Positions 53,801-64,000 of a stretch of DNA of 64,000 nucleotides are shown one piece after another. The stretch comes from Numida meleagris. Its lineage: Eukaryota; Chordata; Aves; Galliformes; Numididae. Numbering within the stretch: the stretch's first letter is position 1; each line of letters begins with the position of its first letter. Under the pieces are notes generated by a model that was not told where the DNA came from, made no database searches, and worked only from the letters and a program-made list of their open reading frames with translations. The stretch is taken from NCBI RefSeq assembly GCF_002078875.1, contig NC_034410.1:40289532-40353531 (forward strand), in the 5' to 3' direction. Position numbers and translations under genes: made by a program.

Positions 53801-55887
53801 GCTAGTAAGTTTATACTGCTGAAGAAGTCACAGAGTATTGCTGGTCCCACACTCACAAAATAGCCTGTATGTAATAGAAATTCCTACAAAATCAACAAGA
53901 GAATTTAGAATAACTCAAGGTGCGTTTCAAGACCTGAATATTTTCCAGTCCAATGATTATGTAATTAAGGATTCAGTTCAAATTCTTATCTTTTGTACAG
54001 AACACTGAATATAAAATGAAACACAACTGTTACTGCTTTTAAATGCATCGTAAGAAAATTGTTTTGTATATTTATCTACTCACTGAAAAATACAGCATAT
54101 TAAATGGAAATTTTCCAACTAGATAATCAGGAACATTTTCAAAAATCTGCAAAGAAAGCTAAACATTTTAAACCGTATTTTCCTGTTGGCCGATGTTTCT
54201 GCTTTGTACAGAACTCTGCAGTTGTAGATTACAACTGCCATATTTTATTATCTATGGGTACTGAGTTTTGAAATGAGCTTCTTGGGTTTTGATAAATGCT
54301 TGGATGTCAGACAAACAGAGAACTTCCTAGAAAAGAGGAACAGATATCCCAGCAACTTAGTTAAAATAGTTCAAGCAGTTAAAATAGATTCATAGATTGA
54401 GCTAGAAGTGCAGTGACTCTGCGTATATGTGGTATAGAATATGCAACTAGAGAATCTCTGAGCTTTATCTTGCCCTTATAGGAATTAGTTTTGTTCCTCT
54501 TAATGGATGCTTAAACTGTGCTGTGTTTTCATCATGTGTCAGGTCAGACAGAGCAATGAAGAAAAAAATGGATCTACTTCTATAGACATTGTTGGTTTAA
54601 GTGGTCTAGCAGACCACTTAAATAGAGGAAAACAATAAATTAAGAACTTAACAATGATCTCATTGTTTATTACTTTCTACCCCATCCAAATTTTATCTGT
54701 TTTCTACACCAAGCTTCCTTTTATTTTCTGTAATGGAACTACGGGTTAAAATGCCAAATAATCCGCTTCTGAAATGCATTAGATAAGTCAGTATTGACTG
54801 AGTCTTTCGGTGAGTTGTCAGACCAAATGTGTCAAATCTTAGTGGTGATTTAATAAGCCTAGATGCCTCATTCATCTGTCAGAGAAGCACATACTGTGGC
54901 CATAACAAACCTAACGTAAAGGAACATGTGCTACTGCCTCATCTACTTCCTTACTAAGCCCAGAGTTTGACAGCCTCAGCACCCGTAATTCAGGCAAACA
55001 GTTGTTTGGCTTGATATAGCCTATAGCTATTTGTCACTTCTCTTCAGACGGTTGTTGTACGAGGCTCAGCAGAACAGAATGCATGTCTGAGGCTCTGTGA
55101 CTTCACTTCATTGACTGTACCTGGACTGTCAGGGCTTCACCAAGAGGATGTGCTCTTCTATCTGATTTCCCTGAGGCTGCCTTTGCTCCTCACCTACCTC
55201 ATTATCAACCTAAGGTATGACACCAAACTGTGAACTCAAGCCACTAACATGCAAAAAAGTAGTTTCTTCTGCCAACATTAAGAAAAAGATTTAAATCTCC
55301 CACTAAGATCGTACAGCCTGCTAGGGTGGAAGGCTGCTGTCTTCATTCGGTCTGTACAGCTAATTGCCTGAACACATCTGCCTGAGTCTGCAGATGAGGC
55401 CTAAAGTAATATTTTTGTATTTGTTCTTGCTAACTCTAATGATCTGACAGCACTTGTTTCAACAGTAGAAAGGTTACTTCTTACTCTTTTTTCTCCACTA
55501 TCTGTAATGTTTTCCTTTAAAGCTTTTGGACTATTATTAAAAGTAGCAAGGAGTGTAATTAGAGATACAGCTTTTACAAAAGCTTTTACAGCCGATGACT
55601 CAAAACCACCTGTCCTCACCGAACCAACAGTACAGCTCATCTGCGTTTATTGTCCTGGAGATGTGTCGTGGAGGGAGAACAATGTGATTTTGGCTAAAGA
55701 CAACAGAGAAAAGAACATTTGAAAACATGTTTCTGTCATAAAGGTCCTCCTGCCCCAGTGCTTCATTACTTGGTGGCTCAGTTGCTACTCAGTGCTTCCC
55801 TGACTTGCTCCAAAGCTATTCAGCACTGCCCTGACACCAGGAGAAAGCAAAAGGGCTTAAGCTGTGGTGTGTATGACTGGAATTGTG
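50871..55887. other. Intergenic spacer, right part
   Basis: Unique AT-rich DNA with no recognised gene. It contains a TAA/TAG microsatellite near 53490-53524 and a perfect 12-bp inverted repeat at 54596-54622. Confidence 0.65.
54596..54622. repeat. Perfect 12-bp inverted repeat with 3-base loop
   Basis: TTTAAGTGGTCT, AGC, AGACCACTTAAA. It could form a compact hairpin in DNA or RNA. It is not followed by a T run and lies far from any exon, so no role is assigned. Confidence 0.85.
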
Positions 55888-55984
55888 GCACTGGGAGACG
55901 TGGTTTTGTGGGCACGGAGGTGACAGTTGGGTAAGATGATCATAGTGGTCTTTTCCAACCTTAATGATTCCACGATCCTGTGAA
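55888..55984 (+). mobile_element. CR1 LINE 3' terminus
   Basis: A short plus-strand CR1 tail just upstream of the GPD1L CpG island: GGTAAGATGATCATAGTGGT, CTTTTCCAACCTTAATGATT and CCACGATCCTGTGA. Confidence 0.85.
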
Positions 55985-56162
55985 ATGTATTTTATTATTT
56001 GAATAGGAAACTCTGACCACAAGAACAGGGCAAAGTGCCAGTGTGACTTCCAGGCTGGGTCACCAGTCCCCAGCCACTGGCAGCGCCGGGGATGACAGCG
56101 TCCCGCCGCGCCCCTCCGCAGGGCCGGCAAAGAGGAGGGGATGAGCGACGCGGGGCAGGCGG

Positions 56163-56182
56163 AACTACACTTCCCGGCAAGC
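56163..56182 (+). promoter_or_regulatory. ACTAYRNNNCCCR promoter element (ZNF143/SBS-type)
   Basis: The sequence AACTACACTTCCCGGCAAGC matches the conserved vertebrate promoter word ACTAYRNNNCCCR at every specified position and resembles the core of the ZNF143/THAP11 binding site. It lies about 115 bases upstream of the GPD1L ATG, inside the CpG island, where such elements normally act. Binding is inferred from the motif alone. Confidence 0.6.
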
Positions 56183-56268
56183 CGCAGGGACGGGGGAGGT
56201 GAGAGGAACCGCTGACGGCGGAGGCGGGGGAGCGCGAAGCGGCCGCCTCACGGAGCCCTTCGCCGCGG

Positions 56269-56278
56269 CCATTGGCGG
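56269..56278 (-). promoter_or_regulatory. Inverted CCAAT box (NF-Y-like)
   Basis: GCCATTGGCG on the plus strand reads CGCCAATGGC on the minus strand, close to the NF-Y consensus. It lies about 20-30 bases upstream of the start codon, so it may be very near, or within, the transcribed leader. CCAAT boxes usually sit 60-100 bases upstream of the start site, which makes its role uncertain. Confidence 0.4.
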
Positions 56279-56296
56279 GGCGCGGGCGGCGCTGCC

Positions 56297-56349
56297 ATGG
56301 CGCTCTCCGGGGCGCCCCTCAGGGTGTGCATCGTGGGCTCGGGGAACTG
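56297..56349 (+). CDS. GPD1L: GPD1L coding exon 1
   Basis: GPD1L is a cytosolic, NAD-dependent glycerol-3-phosphate dehydrogenase-like protein that interconverts dihydroxyacetone phosphate and glycerol-3-phosphate. In mammals it also modulates the cardiac sodium channel. This exon encodes MALSGAPLRVCIVGSGNW, the first beta strand and most of the glycine-rich NAD-binding loop (GSGNWG). It ends with TG of the Trp codon before the donor GTGAGT, so the junction is phase 2 and cuts the loop motif. The ATG is chosen for its strong context (GCCATGG) and family agreement. By my recollection of the human protein, the N-terminus here is about two residues longer. Confidence 0.95.
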
Positions 56350-57354
56350 GTGAGTATCGCCCCGAGGGGACCGCAGTGCCGGCCCGGGCCGAGCTTCCCC
56401 AGCGCCGGCCCCGCCCGGGCCTGCTGTCACTGGCCGCGCAGCGCGGTGCCCCGCCGCAGGGCTCGGCTGCCCGCAGGGGTAGAGGCGGGGGGGGGGGCTG
56501 GGGCCGGTGAGACCCCGCGGCGGCTGCGGAAGGGTCAGTGGCTGTGGTGGGCGCCTGGGCTGCTGCGGGGGGCTCGCCTCGACGCGCGCCCTCTCTGAGG
56601 TGCTTCCCCGAAGTGAACGGAGGAAGAAGCTGCGGAATGGGTCTTTATTTTCGTGTTCTCTGCCCTTCAGTGAAGGTGTTACTTTGGGATATTTTTACCC
56701 TGGTATTTGTTGTGTGATGTGTCCGATGTCAGGTGACGCAGGCATTCGGGATACTGAGCATAGTTCTTCAGCAGGTCACTGCTAACTTCTACAACAGTCC
56801 GCTTCCGTCCAGCTGCGAGAGGCACACATTATGTTTGCTGAAAGCAATAGACATTATTTCCCTGAGGAGAATATGGTGTTTATGATCCTTCTTTGTCTCC
56901 CTCCTTCAATTTTATCATTCCCAAGCACTGTTTTCACCCTGGATCGCTGTTTGCAGTGAATAAGTGCAATGCGTTGTATGAATGTCATCACAGTTTGCCA
57001 CTTTAGTTAGTAATGCTAGGGATATGTTATTTCTGGTCACATTCTGTTTTTTTTTCAGTATTAAATCTGACTTCACAGAAGTTCAGTTTTCCAAAGAGCC
57101 CTGCAGTTTGCTGAACAAAACGTGATGCTTGTAGAGGTGATCTCAGGCTTGTTGCTCATCCCTTGCCATTGGCTTGTGTTGTGGTTTCGCATAATTCAGA
57201 AAACTAACTACTGCAAAACTTCTGTTTCTCATTGTTATGGACTTTTGAGGGAATGACAGGTGTTTCAGCACAGCTTTCCTCTTGCTGGCTGTAAGATGAA
57301 CTGCAAGATGATTATAGAAGGCAGAAGGTGACTAAAATGTGGCTACTTGATTTA

Positions 57355-57538
57355 AGGCTGTCTGGAACGGGCTGCCCCAGGAAGTGGTGGAGTCACCGTC
57401 CCTGGAGGTGTTCAGGAAGTGTGTAGATGTGGCTCTGAGGGACATAGTTTAGTGGCCAGTTTTGGCCACAGGTGTGGATGGTTGGACTAGGTGATCCTAG
57501 AGATCTTTTCCAGCCTTAACAATTCTGTGATTCTATGT
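57355..57538 (+). mobile_element. CR1 LINE 3' end
   Basis: Plus orientation in GPD1L intron 1: GGAACGGGCTGCCCCAGGAA, GTGGAGTCACCGTCCCTGGA, GGACTAGGTGATCCTAGAGA and the terminal CAATTCTGTGATTCTATG. Confidence 0.94.
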
Positions 57539-58419
57539 TGTGCATTGCGGTTTATGTCAAAAGGAGCTGTGTGGTTAGACATAACTTTTTGCTGTTGCCA
57601 TTCTTCCACACTTGAAATCCAGCACAATGTTCCATAGATGATTTGACTACAGACACAGCAGATGTGGTTATTTTGCCACTCAAACATCCAACCCACTAGA
57701 CACTTTTCACATTATTAAACAGATCCAGTGAGGTGAAAACAAAATACATACACAAGTAATTATAGCTAGTAGGCAATACCTACAAATCCTTTTGTGAGTC
57801 AGTTTGTTTCATAGTGGATCAACTTTTCCACTGAACTGAGGCCTTTGGTCCTAAAATGGAAATGTTTAATGATCAAATGCAAGGAAATAGAAGGAAGTTA
57901 AAGCACTTACATGTGTTTACTTATTGATATTTTGGGGTGATATATTTATAAAACATACGTAACAGGAGTGTGCCTGGTGCTGACTAAAGTTTAAGCATGT
58001 ATGTAGCTGAACTGGGTTGAGCTCTGCAGTTTGGAGACTGGGTTTTTTTTGTGGATCTCTATGAGATGATCTTGTCCTGCAAGTAACTTTAGGAATGAAT
58101 GCCTTTGCTTTCTCACAGCCCTTTCACCTATATCTGGGATGGAAAAAAATACGAAGGGAGCTTGGCACAACAATGACAGGTCAGAACTAATCACCTTGGG
58201 TGACAGACTACTTCCAAACTCATTTGGCCAGTGTGCCTGGGGAAGGTCACCTTAACGATGCAGTTAGCTTGGCAGGGTCTCTGACATCTGGTGCAAGATC
58301 ATGGTTACAGACAGATGGCTTTAAAAAGGTGCAGAAGAGCAGGAGCTGTGCATTTTTCTCTTTGCCCATTTGTAGTTGCTCAGCTAGAAGATAAGTGATT
58401 GAATTAGAATCCTTACAAA

Positions 58420-58468
58420 ATAATAATAATAATAATAATAATAATAGTAATAATAATAATAATAATAA
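58420..58468. repeat. AAT trinucleotide microsatellite
   Basis: About 16 AAT units with one AGT interruption near 58446, in GPD1L intron 1. It gives a poly-Asn frame on one strand and a poly-Leu frame on the other; neither is a gene. Likely length-polymorphic. Confidence 0.95.
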
Positions 58469-59960
58469 ACTCTTGCTTGAATGCAAAGAGAGTACAGCAT
58501 GGGAATATATGTGCCTTGGAGCCCCAGAGTTCAAGAACAGAGGCCAGACTGAGTTAGAACACCGCAAGCACTGCCTTTGACATGTATTGTATCCTTCTTA
58601 TCTGATAATGCTTCCAGGGACGGTTAACAAAGGCTGTGGGACCAGAATTTATGCCTGTGCCATTTGCATGAACCAGCCCTTTGTTAATCTTGCCTAACTT
58701 GAGCATGGACTGTAGTGTTTGGAAAGGGAGATGCATGTACTGGAACAGAAGAGTTCGCGTGGCTGGGAGCTTGCTGTAGAAAAGTGGGAGATAAAACTTA
58801 CAGTTTAACTGAGGAGATTTATTTTTAGGAAAAAGTGGTAGGGCTAATGATATGGTGTGTGTTTGCATATTGTGTCCTCCACAAGTGATAATGGGGCATG
58901 TTTAGGACTTTCTGGGTTTAGTATTTAACTTTTAAAACAGTGTGTGGAAATTGGAACAGCAATGACACTAATAGTGAAGGGCAGGAGACAAAGTGTATGG
59001 TTCTGCTCTGTGCGCTTCAGACAGTTCTTAGAAAGTGTTAAATAAGAAATGTGTGGGATTGAGCTTGAGGCTGCCCTTGGTACTGGTTGCAGGGAAGAGA
59101 ATTGTTGCATTACTTGAGTAGCGTTACCCAACAGCTGGAGCACATCAGGCTGAGTTTAGTGAGGGCATCTTTCACCACGGATATCTCTGTGTCACTGGCC
59201 AGCCATAGGCACAAGTATTTCAATCTAGCTTACACTAGATCTACTATTACTAGGAATAAATTGGCAGGAGTTGGAGTTCCTTTGCCTTGTGATGTGTCAG
59301 GAGTGCACTACAAGACAAGCCAGAAATGCCAGTAGTGATTCCAGATTACATACCAAGGAGTGTTAGGACGTAGAAGAAATACAGGCTTGTTTGTTGGATT
59401 AACAGGTGTGGGGAGCTGATATTTCACCTTAAGCCATCTTGGAGTCAGTTTGACCTTGCTAAGCTCCCTGGTACAGCAATTGTTGCAACAGAACAGGAAG
59501 TGGGAAACCACAGCAGTCAGACAGAAGAACATTCTTGAATTCAGGAACCAGACAACGCTTCGCTTTTCTTGCAGCCTTTGAGTGTAGTATTAAAAAAGGT
59601 AGCTAAGACATTTTAAGTGTTACGTTATGATAGAATTAATGTCTTGATGAGGAAGCACACGCTGTTGAGCATTATGCTGGCAAACTGAAAATCCCAGTTG
59701 GGCAGTTGCTGAATTGGTTATTTCTGTCTTTATCGACATCAAACACACAGTGTGTAAGGAAGTTCAGAACAGAAGACAGTGAGTTACCAGGATCCAGGCT
59801 TTAAGTCTGCCATAGTTTGCTCTTGCTCACGGAACCCAACCCGCTTTTCTGTGAACGACAAGTCGTTTCTTGTTAAAAACTCTTAGAGCAGAATGAATCT
59901 ATTTGGTTCTCTTACTAGCTAGGAGTTTATTACAAGTGATGTCCAAAATAAACTTAGGGA

Positions 59961-60338
59961 AGAATCACAGAATGTCCCAAGTTGGAAGGGGCCCACAAGG
60001 ATCGGTGAGTCCAACCCCAACTCCACACAAACCCACCCAAAACCCACACCAGTGTCTGAGAGCATTGTCCAAACACTCTCTGTACTCCGGCACTTGGGGC
60101 CGTGCCCACAGCCCTGGGCAGCCTGTTCCATGCCCACCGCCCTCTGGTGCAGAACCTGTCCCTAACCCCCAGCTGCCCCTCCCCTGACACAGCTCCGTGC
60201 CGTTCCCTCGGGCCCTGTCGCTGTCAGCAGAGAGCAGAGCTCAGCGCTGCCCCTCTGCTCCCTGTGAGGAGCTGCAGCCGCCATGAGGCCTCCCCTCAGC
60301 TCCTCTGCTCCGGGCTGAGCAAACCCAGGGAGCTGTGT
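59961..60338 (-). mobile_element. CR1 LINE 3' fragment
   Basis: Minus orientation in GPD1L intron 1, beginning AGAATCACAGAATGTCCCAA and continuing through GGGCAGCCTGTTCCATGCCC to a GCAAACCCAGGGAGCTG end. It is collinear with the plus-strand copy at 3020-3373 and has the same 5' truncation point within a few bases. Confidence 0.9.
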
Positions 60339-61293
60339 ATAACTAGATTTGTGAAGTAGAAGTCTTTGTACCTTCTAATAAAGTGAGCTATTCCTCCCCA
60401 CTTCCCCACCCCAACACCAAGCTCTAGGAAGTCACAGTATCAGAAGTTTAAATGGAGGGAGGGATGAGGAAATCTGCAGAAGTGGGAAGGCTCGGAGCTG
60501 TCACTATGTATTTTTGTCACATCTTTCCAATTTTATTTTATTTTTTTACTCCTGTGTGTGTTATCAGTAATTATGAAGCCTTCTTGTCCCAGGAGAGCAA
60601 GCTAGAGAAACAAGCTTCATAAAACCATATCTTTTGATTCCATACAGCATTCAGGCTAGGAGTAGAAGAAAAGACTGTGTTTATTCCTCATCATGTGTAT
60701 AGCTGAGTAATTCTGATTAATTTAATGGTTGCATGAGATTTGGGCAATAAAGATGATCATCATCCTACAGGTTTCATTGTGTGTTTTTCATGGGGAGATC
60801 AGTGATAGAATTGTCTGCCTGCAAATGCAAAAGATGCCGTTGCAATAATTAAATTCTGTGAGATGGGCAAGGTAACCATAAATCTTATAAATTATGCAAA
60901 ATATAAATGCTTCTTGGCTTAAAATGCACTTCAGTATTCTACAGAAATTGAAGAATTAGTCATCTTTGCAAAGAAAAAATACCATTTCTGAAAGGTGAAA
61001 ATGATCTGGATTTAAAAATTTAGTATGTCACCTTTACCACTGCATTGAAGATATAAACTATTTGATTTGTGGAAATACAGTAACCCAAACTCCTGCTGCA
61101 TAGCCAGTAAGCAAACAAATGCTTCTGTCCTTTGTACTCTAGATACATTTGTTTGAGGGAAAGCAGCAGGTGTGGATGACTGGTGTATTTTCTCCCTGTT
61201 TTACTGGATCGGAAATGCTGAGTAGTAATTGGTCCAATAACCTGTGAGCTTCTGTTTATTTTAAAGACAGTCTCTTTTTCTTGGGCAATATCG

Positions 61294-61356
61294 TCTTTCT
61301 TTCTTTCTTTCTTTCTTTTTTTTTTTAAATATTTTTGTTTTGTTTTCTTTCCTGCA
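61294..61356 (+). repeat. TTTC/poly(T) tract next to the GPD1L exon 2 acceptor
   Basis: Several TTTC units followed by a poly(T) run and a T-rich stretch lead directly into TTTCCTGCAG. This unusually long pyrimidine tract doubles as the polypyrimidine tract of exon 2. Confidence 0.8.
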
Positions 61357-61357
61357 G

Positions 61358-61535
61358 GGGTTCTGCGGTTGCCAAAATAATAGGCAATAATGTAAAAAAA
61401 TTGCAAAAGTTTGCTTCCACAGTGAAGATGTGGGTCTTCGAGGAGAATATTAATGGGAGAAAACTGACAGATATAATAAATAATGAACATGAAAATGTAA
61501 AATATCTCCCTGGATACAAGCTGCCAGATAATGTG
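61358..61535 (+). CDS. GPD1L: GPD1L coding exon 2
   Basis: The exon follows a pyrimidine-rich tract and the acceptor TTTCCTGCAG. Its first base completes the split Trp codon, and it then reads [20 protein letters not shown] and onward to [12 protein letters not shown]. It ends in frame before the donor GTAAGG (GT at 61536-61537). With exon 1 it makes exactly 77 codons (53 + 178 bases). It completes the GxGxxG nucleotide-binding loop and the following Rossmann helix and strand. The sequence is very close to vertebrate GPD1L, including the VKMWVFEE strand. A minus-strand open frame of 174 codons across it is a shadow. Confidence 0.96.
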
Positions 61536-62892
61536 GTAAGGCACGGAAGCTAAATTTGATCTATTTACAGAGCAGAGGGAATATAGCTTGCAATGTAAAT
61601 GGAAATAGAAATGTATTTTGCTAACATCGTTAGGTTTTATAATATTTCAAACTACGTACTTTTTAACTGTTGAGATTAGAGATTTGGACAAGTTCAATTA
61701 CAGGTAAATCCAACATACTGTACTTTTTTACTTTTTTTTCTTCCTTGCTATTATTGTCTTTATGTTACTACAGTTTCTGTTTGTGGAAGTAAATTGAAAA
61801 TTAGGACAAGGTTAATGGCTGTAGCCATACTCGATACAAACAATTTGGCCAGAAGGTAACTGGCCTGGTCAGTTAGAATTGAAGGGATTTAAAGTATTCT
61901 GAAACTCTTGAAAAGTGTTCCAGAATGAGAGCTAGGTTATTTCTCAGCAGACTGCAAGCCACTTGGAGTTCATCTAATTCTCACTTAACCTGTTGCTATG
62001 TGCAGTCAGATGAGCGTGTTAGATGTTGCACTGCCAGGGCAAGACAGTAGGACTCCACAGCCACTCTGTTTCAGTATAACACACCGGTGGGTGGCTTGCT
62101 GGGGGATCTTGCCCCAGGTATATTACAGGAAGAGACTGCAGCAGCTGGCAGTTCAGTGAATATTTTGGGCATGAGAAACATGAATTGCCATCAGTTGCAG
62201 GGTTTTTTTGTCTTTTGTCTTATCTTTAACAGTCCCATTCCCTTAGCCTGTAGCAGCAAGCTTGATGTTTCTCCTGTCCCCTACCTGCTCATTCACATTT
62301 GTTCTTCTTTACCCATGGGTTGAGCTTCTTCCTAGATTTTAAATCTTTGTGTTATTTTATGATGGTCATCAAGTGTTAAGAAAAGTGGAGTCCGTAAAGT
62401 GTTTTCAAAGTAGATCACCTTTGGAAAGAGTAAATGCTGTCTATGAGTGCAGAGAAAGGGAAAATAAACTAGAGCATATAAGAGGAGTGGGGAAGAAATT
62501 TGATTTTTCAAGGAACTAATTAAGGAAACAAGTTTTCACCGTGCAGTAATGTATCAAAAATTCGGGTTATTTTGTCAAAGAGAGGGCAGTTTCTTATTTT
62601 ATATTTTCTGACTCAAAATACTTGCTTGAATGTTATGGTACGCTTTGAATTTTTTTTACACTAACCATACTGGTGGCTGTGAAGATGCTTCTTACAAGAC
62701 ATAAGATAGCTTATCTGAAATCCTCAATTCTTTGGCTTTTCTGGGAAGCTTATGTTATTATTATTATTATGAGGCACAATAATTTGTAGCATTCAGTATA
62801 AGACTAAAATGTGCTTTTACTTACCTAATAACATTTGTGTGTAGTGTTAATTTTAAGAAGTTATGTGGTCTTTCTTTCCCTTACCTATGTAG
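61536..62892 (+). other. GPD1L: GPD1L intron 2
   Basis: A 1.36-kb intron from GTAAGG to CCTATGTAG. It is AT-rich with a short ATT microsatellite near 62754-62770. No coding or clear repeat content was seen. Confidence 0.92.
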
Positions 62893-63033
62893 GTTGCTGT
62901 CCCAAACCTTAATGAAGCTGTACAGGATGCAGACTTGTTGGTTTTTGTCATTCCTCATCAGTTCATTCATAAGGTCTGCGATGAAATCACAGGACGAGTA
63001 CCCAAGAAAGCTCTCGGTATAACTCTGATAAAG
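62893..63033 (+). CDS. GPD1L: GPD1L coding exon 3
   Basis: The exon begins after the acceptor CTATGTAG and encodes 47 residues, [20 protein letters not shown] through to [10 protein letters not shown]. It ends before the donor GTATAA (GT at 63034-63035). Both junctions are phase 0 at codon boundaries. It covers the next part of the N-terminal Rossmann domain, with the [13 protein letters not shown] strand that lines the NAD site in this family. With exons 1 and 2 it gives 124 residues of a protein that is about 350 residues in vertebrates. The next exon, expected to start with the GIDEG segment, is beyond the right edge. Confidence 0.96.
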
Positions 63034-64000
63034 GTATAACAAATACTGTGCATAAAAAATGGAGAATATGTTGTGGGATTTTCTAAAACAAGGAGGTTTG
63101 GAATTTAATATGAAAAGTCTGTGCTACTCACTTGATTGTTCCATTAAACCTTTTGAGATGCAAGACTGGAATTTGTCTTCAGTCGTTAGTGGAAGAAGGA
63201 AATGAGGCTGTACACAAGACTTGAAAAGAAAGGGGAGAGAAATATGTTTTGCACCATCAAGCTTTCCAGTCTTTTATTTGTTGTTGCCAAATGCATCATT
63301 AGATGGAGAGCAGAGCACAAGCATAATGCTTTGATTGTTAATGCGCATCCCACACACTGAGTTAATCATTTTAAGAACTACTGGGAGAATTTCGTGTGAC
63401 TGAGCTCTTGTTCGTATCATAGATTATGTTGCAACAACAGAGATTGTTCAGCGTGGCCCTAAAAGATAGTTCAGACATGGGAACTTGGAGTGGGGCTGAG
63501 GTGTTGGAAGCAAGTGTTTCACTGGAGGCTTTGTAGTTTTGGTGACAGGAGAAATTTTGTGTGTTTCTTTTCTTGGTTTGTGTTGTTGTTTTTTTTTAGT
63601 CCCCACAAGGTTATCAAGAATACTCTCTATTTAGTTGAGAGTAGACCGTTTTCTCAGCACATATTCCCTTGTCTGCCGTCATTTCTGGCAAAGGATCAAT
63701 TTGCAGATCATTTAAGGATCTATGGTTCCAAAAGAAAAGAAAAGTACAGAAAGACCTTATGGTTGCTGACCACAAGCTTGTCTTTAGTTTGCTAAAGCCA
63801 TCAAATTTGTGTTACTTTGTCAGTGCTGACTTGATATATTACTGAGATGTATGAAAAAGCAGTGCTTCCTGAGTGCACTTGCGTTTTGCAAAAAAGCTTT
63901 CCATACGCTAGAAGGATAAAACAAAGCAGCATTAAAAGAGCTGAATGCATAGCACTAAAACCACACAGCTATCTTAGATGCCCTTAAGCTATAAAACTTA
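63034..64000 (+). other. GPD1L: GPD1L intron 3 (5' part)
   Basis: It begins with the donor GTATAA and runs off the window. An open frame at 63490-63795 is not flanked by plausible splice sites in a GPD1L-like frame and shows no family residues, so I read it as intronic. Confidence 0.88.

Larger units (their letters stand above)
56050..56620 (+). promoter_or_regulatory. GPD1L: CpG island and promoter of GPD1L
   Basis: CpG-dense sequence surrounds GPD1L exon 1 and ends soon after the first intron begins. It holds an ACTACA-CTTCCCG element, an inverted CCAAT box and a GC-box-like GGCGGGGC just upstream of the start codon. No TATA box is visible. The start codon sits in a strong context, GCTGCCATGG. 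The transcription start probably lies between about 56180 and 56290. Confidence 0.82.
56350..61357 (+). other. GPD1L: GPD1L intron 1
   Basis: A 5.0-kb intron bounded by GTGAGT and TTTCCTGCAG. It contains the end of the CpG island, a plus-strand CR1 3' fragment (57355-57538), an AAT microsatellite (58420-58468), a minus-strand CR1 copy (59961-60338) and a TTTC/poly-T tract next to the acceptor. The rest is unique sequence in which I see no exon. Confidence 0.9.

Noticed and set aside
56199..56598. Overlapping plus-strand frames across the GPD1L start
   Set aside because: Out of frame with the MALSGAPLRVCIVGSGNW exon and caused by high GC content.
58247..58580. Frames with poly-Asn or poly-Leu
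   Set aside because: Translations of the AAT microsatellite.
61020..61544. 174-codon minus-strand frame
   Set aside because: It is the shadow of GPD1L exon 2 and its T-rich upstream tract; no family residues on that strand.

Overview
This window looks like nuclear DNA from a bird, most likely a galliform such as chicken. It carries many CR1 (chicken repeat 1) LINE fragments whose 3' ends have the typical ATTCTATGATTCT-type repeats. It also holds a Galluhop-type mariner, Charlie-type hAT copies and one LTR resembling avian ERVL LTRs. The genes have vertebrate intron-exon structure and CpG-island promoters. There are no bacterial operons, CRISPR arrays or tRNA/rRNA genes.

Two protein-coding genes are recognisable, arranged head to head and transcribed away from each other. 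On the minus strand, the first coding exon of OSBPL10 (oxysterol-binding protein-related protein 10) occupies 27663-27973. Everything from 27662 leftwards to base 1 is its first intron as far as this window shows. On the plus strand, GPD1L (glycerol-3-phosphate dehydrogenase 1-like) starts at 56297, and its first three coding exons are at 56297-56349, 61358-61535 and 62893-63033. Together these encode 124 residues, and the gene runs off the right edge. The same OSBPL10/GPD1L head-to-head order exists in mammals, so this is a conserved syntenic block.

Layout: 1-27 kb is AT-rich OSBPL10 intron 1 with CR1 fragments, a nearly complete but dead mariner (about 20049-21165) and simple repeats. 27.0-28.45 kb is the OSBPL10 CpG island with its promoter and exon 1. 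28.5-56.0 kb is the intergenic spacer. It holds several CR1 copies, a solo LTR next to a 1.37-kb CR1 remnant, and two Charlie-like hAT copies, one of which carries an internally deleted mariner. 56.05-56.62 kb is the GPD1L CpG-island promoter with an exact ACTAYRNNNCCCR element and an inverted CCAAT box. 56.35-64.0 kb holds GPD1L introns 1-3 with exons 2 and 3.

Nearly all of the window is non-coding. The short open frames outside the named exons look like chance frames or transposon remnants. I found no convincing new gene system. The most interesting items are the nested hAT/mariner pair with its empty-site counterpart, the motif-rich GPD1L promoter, and a possible antisense transcript start inside the OSBPL10 CpG island.
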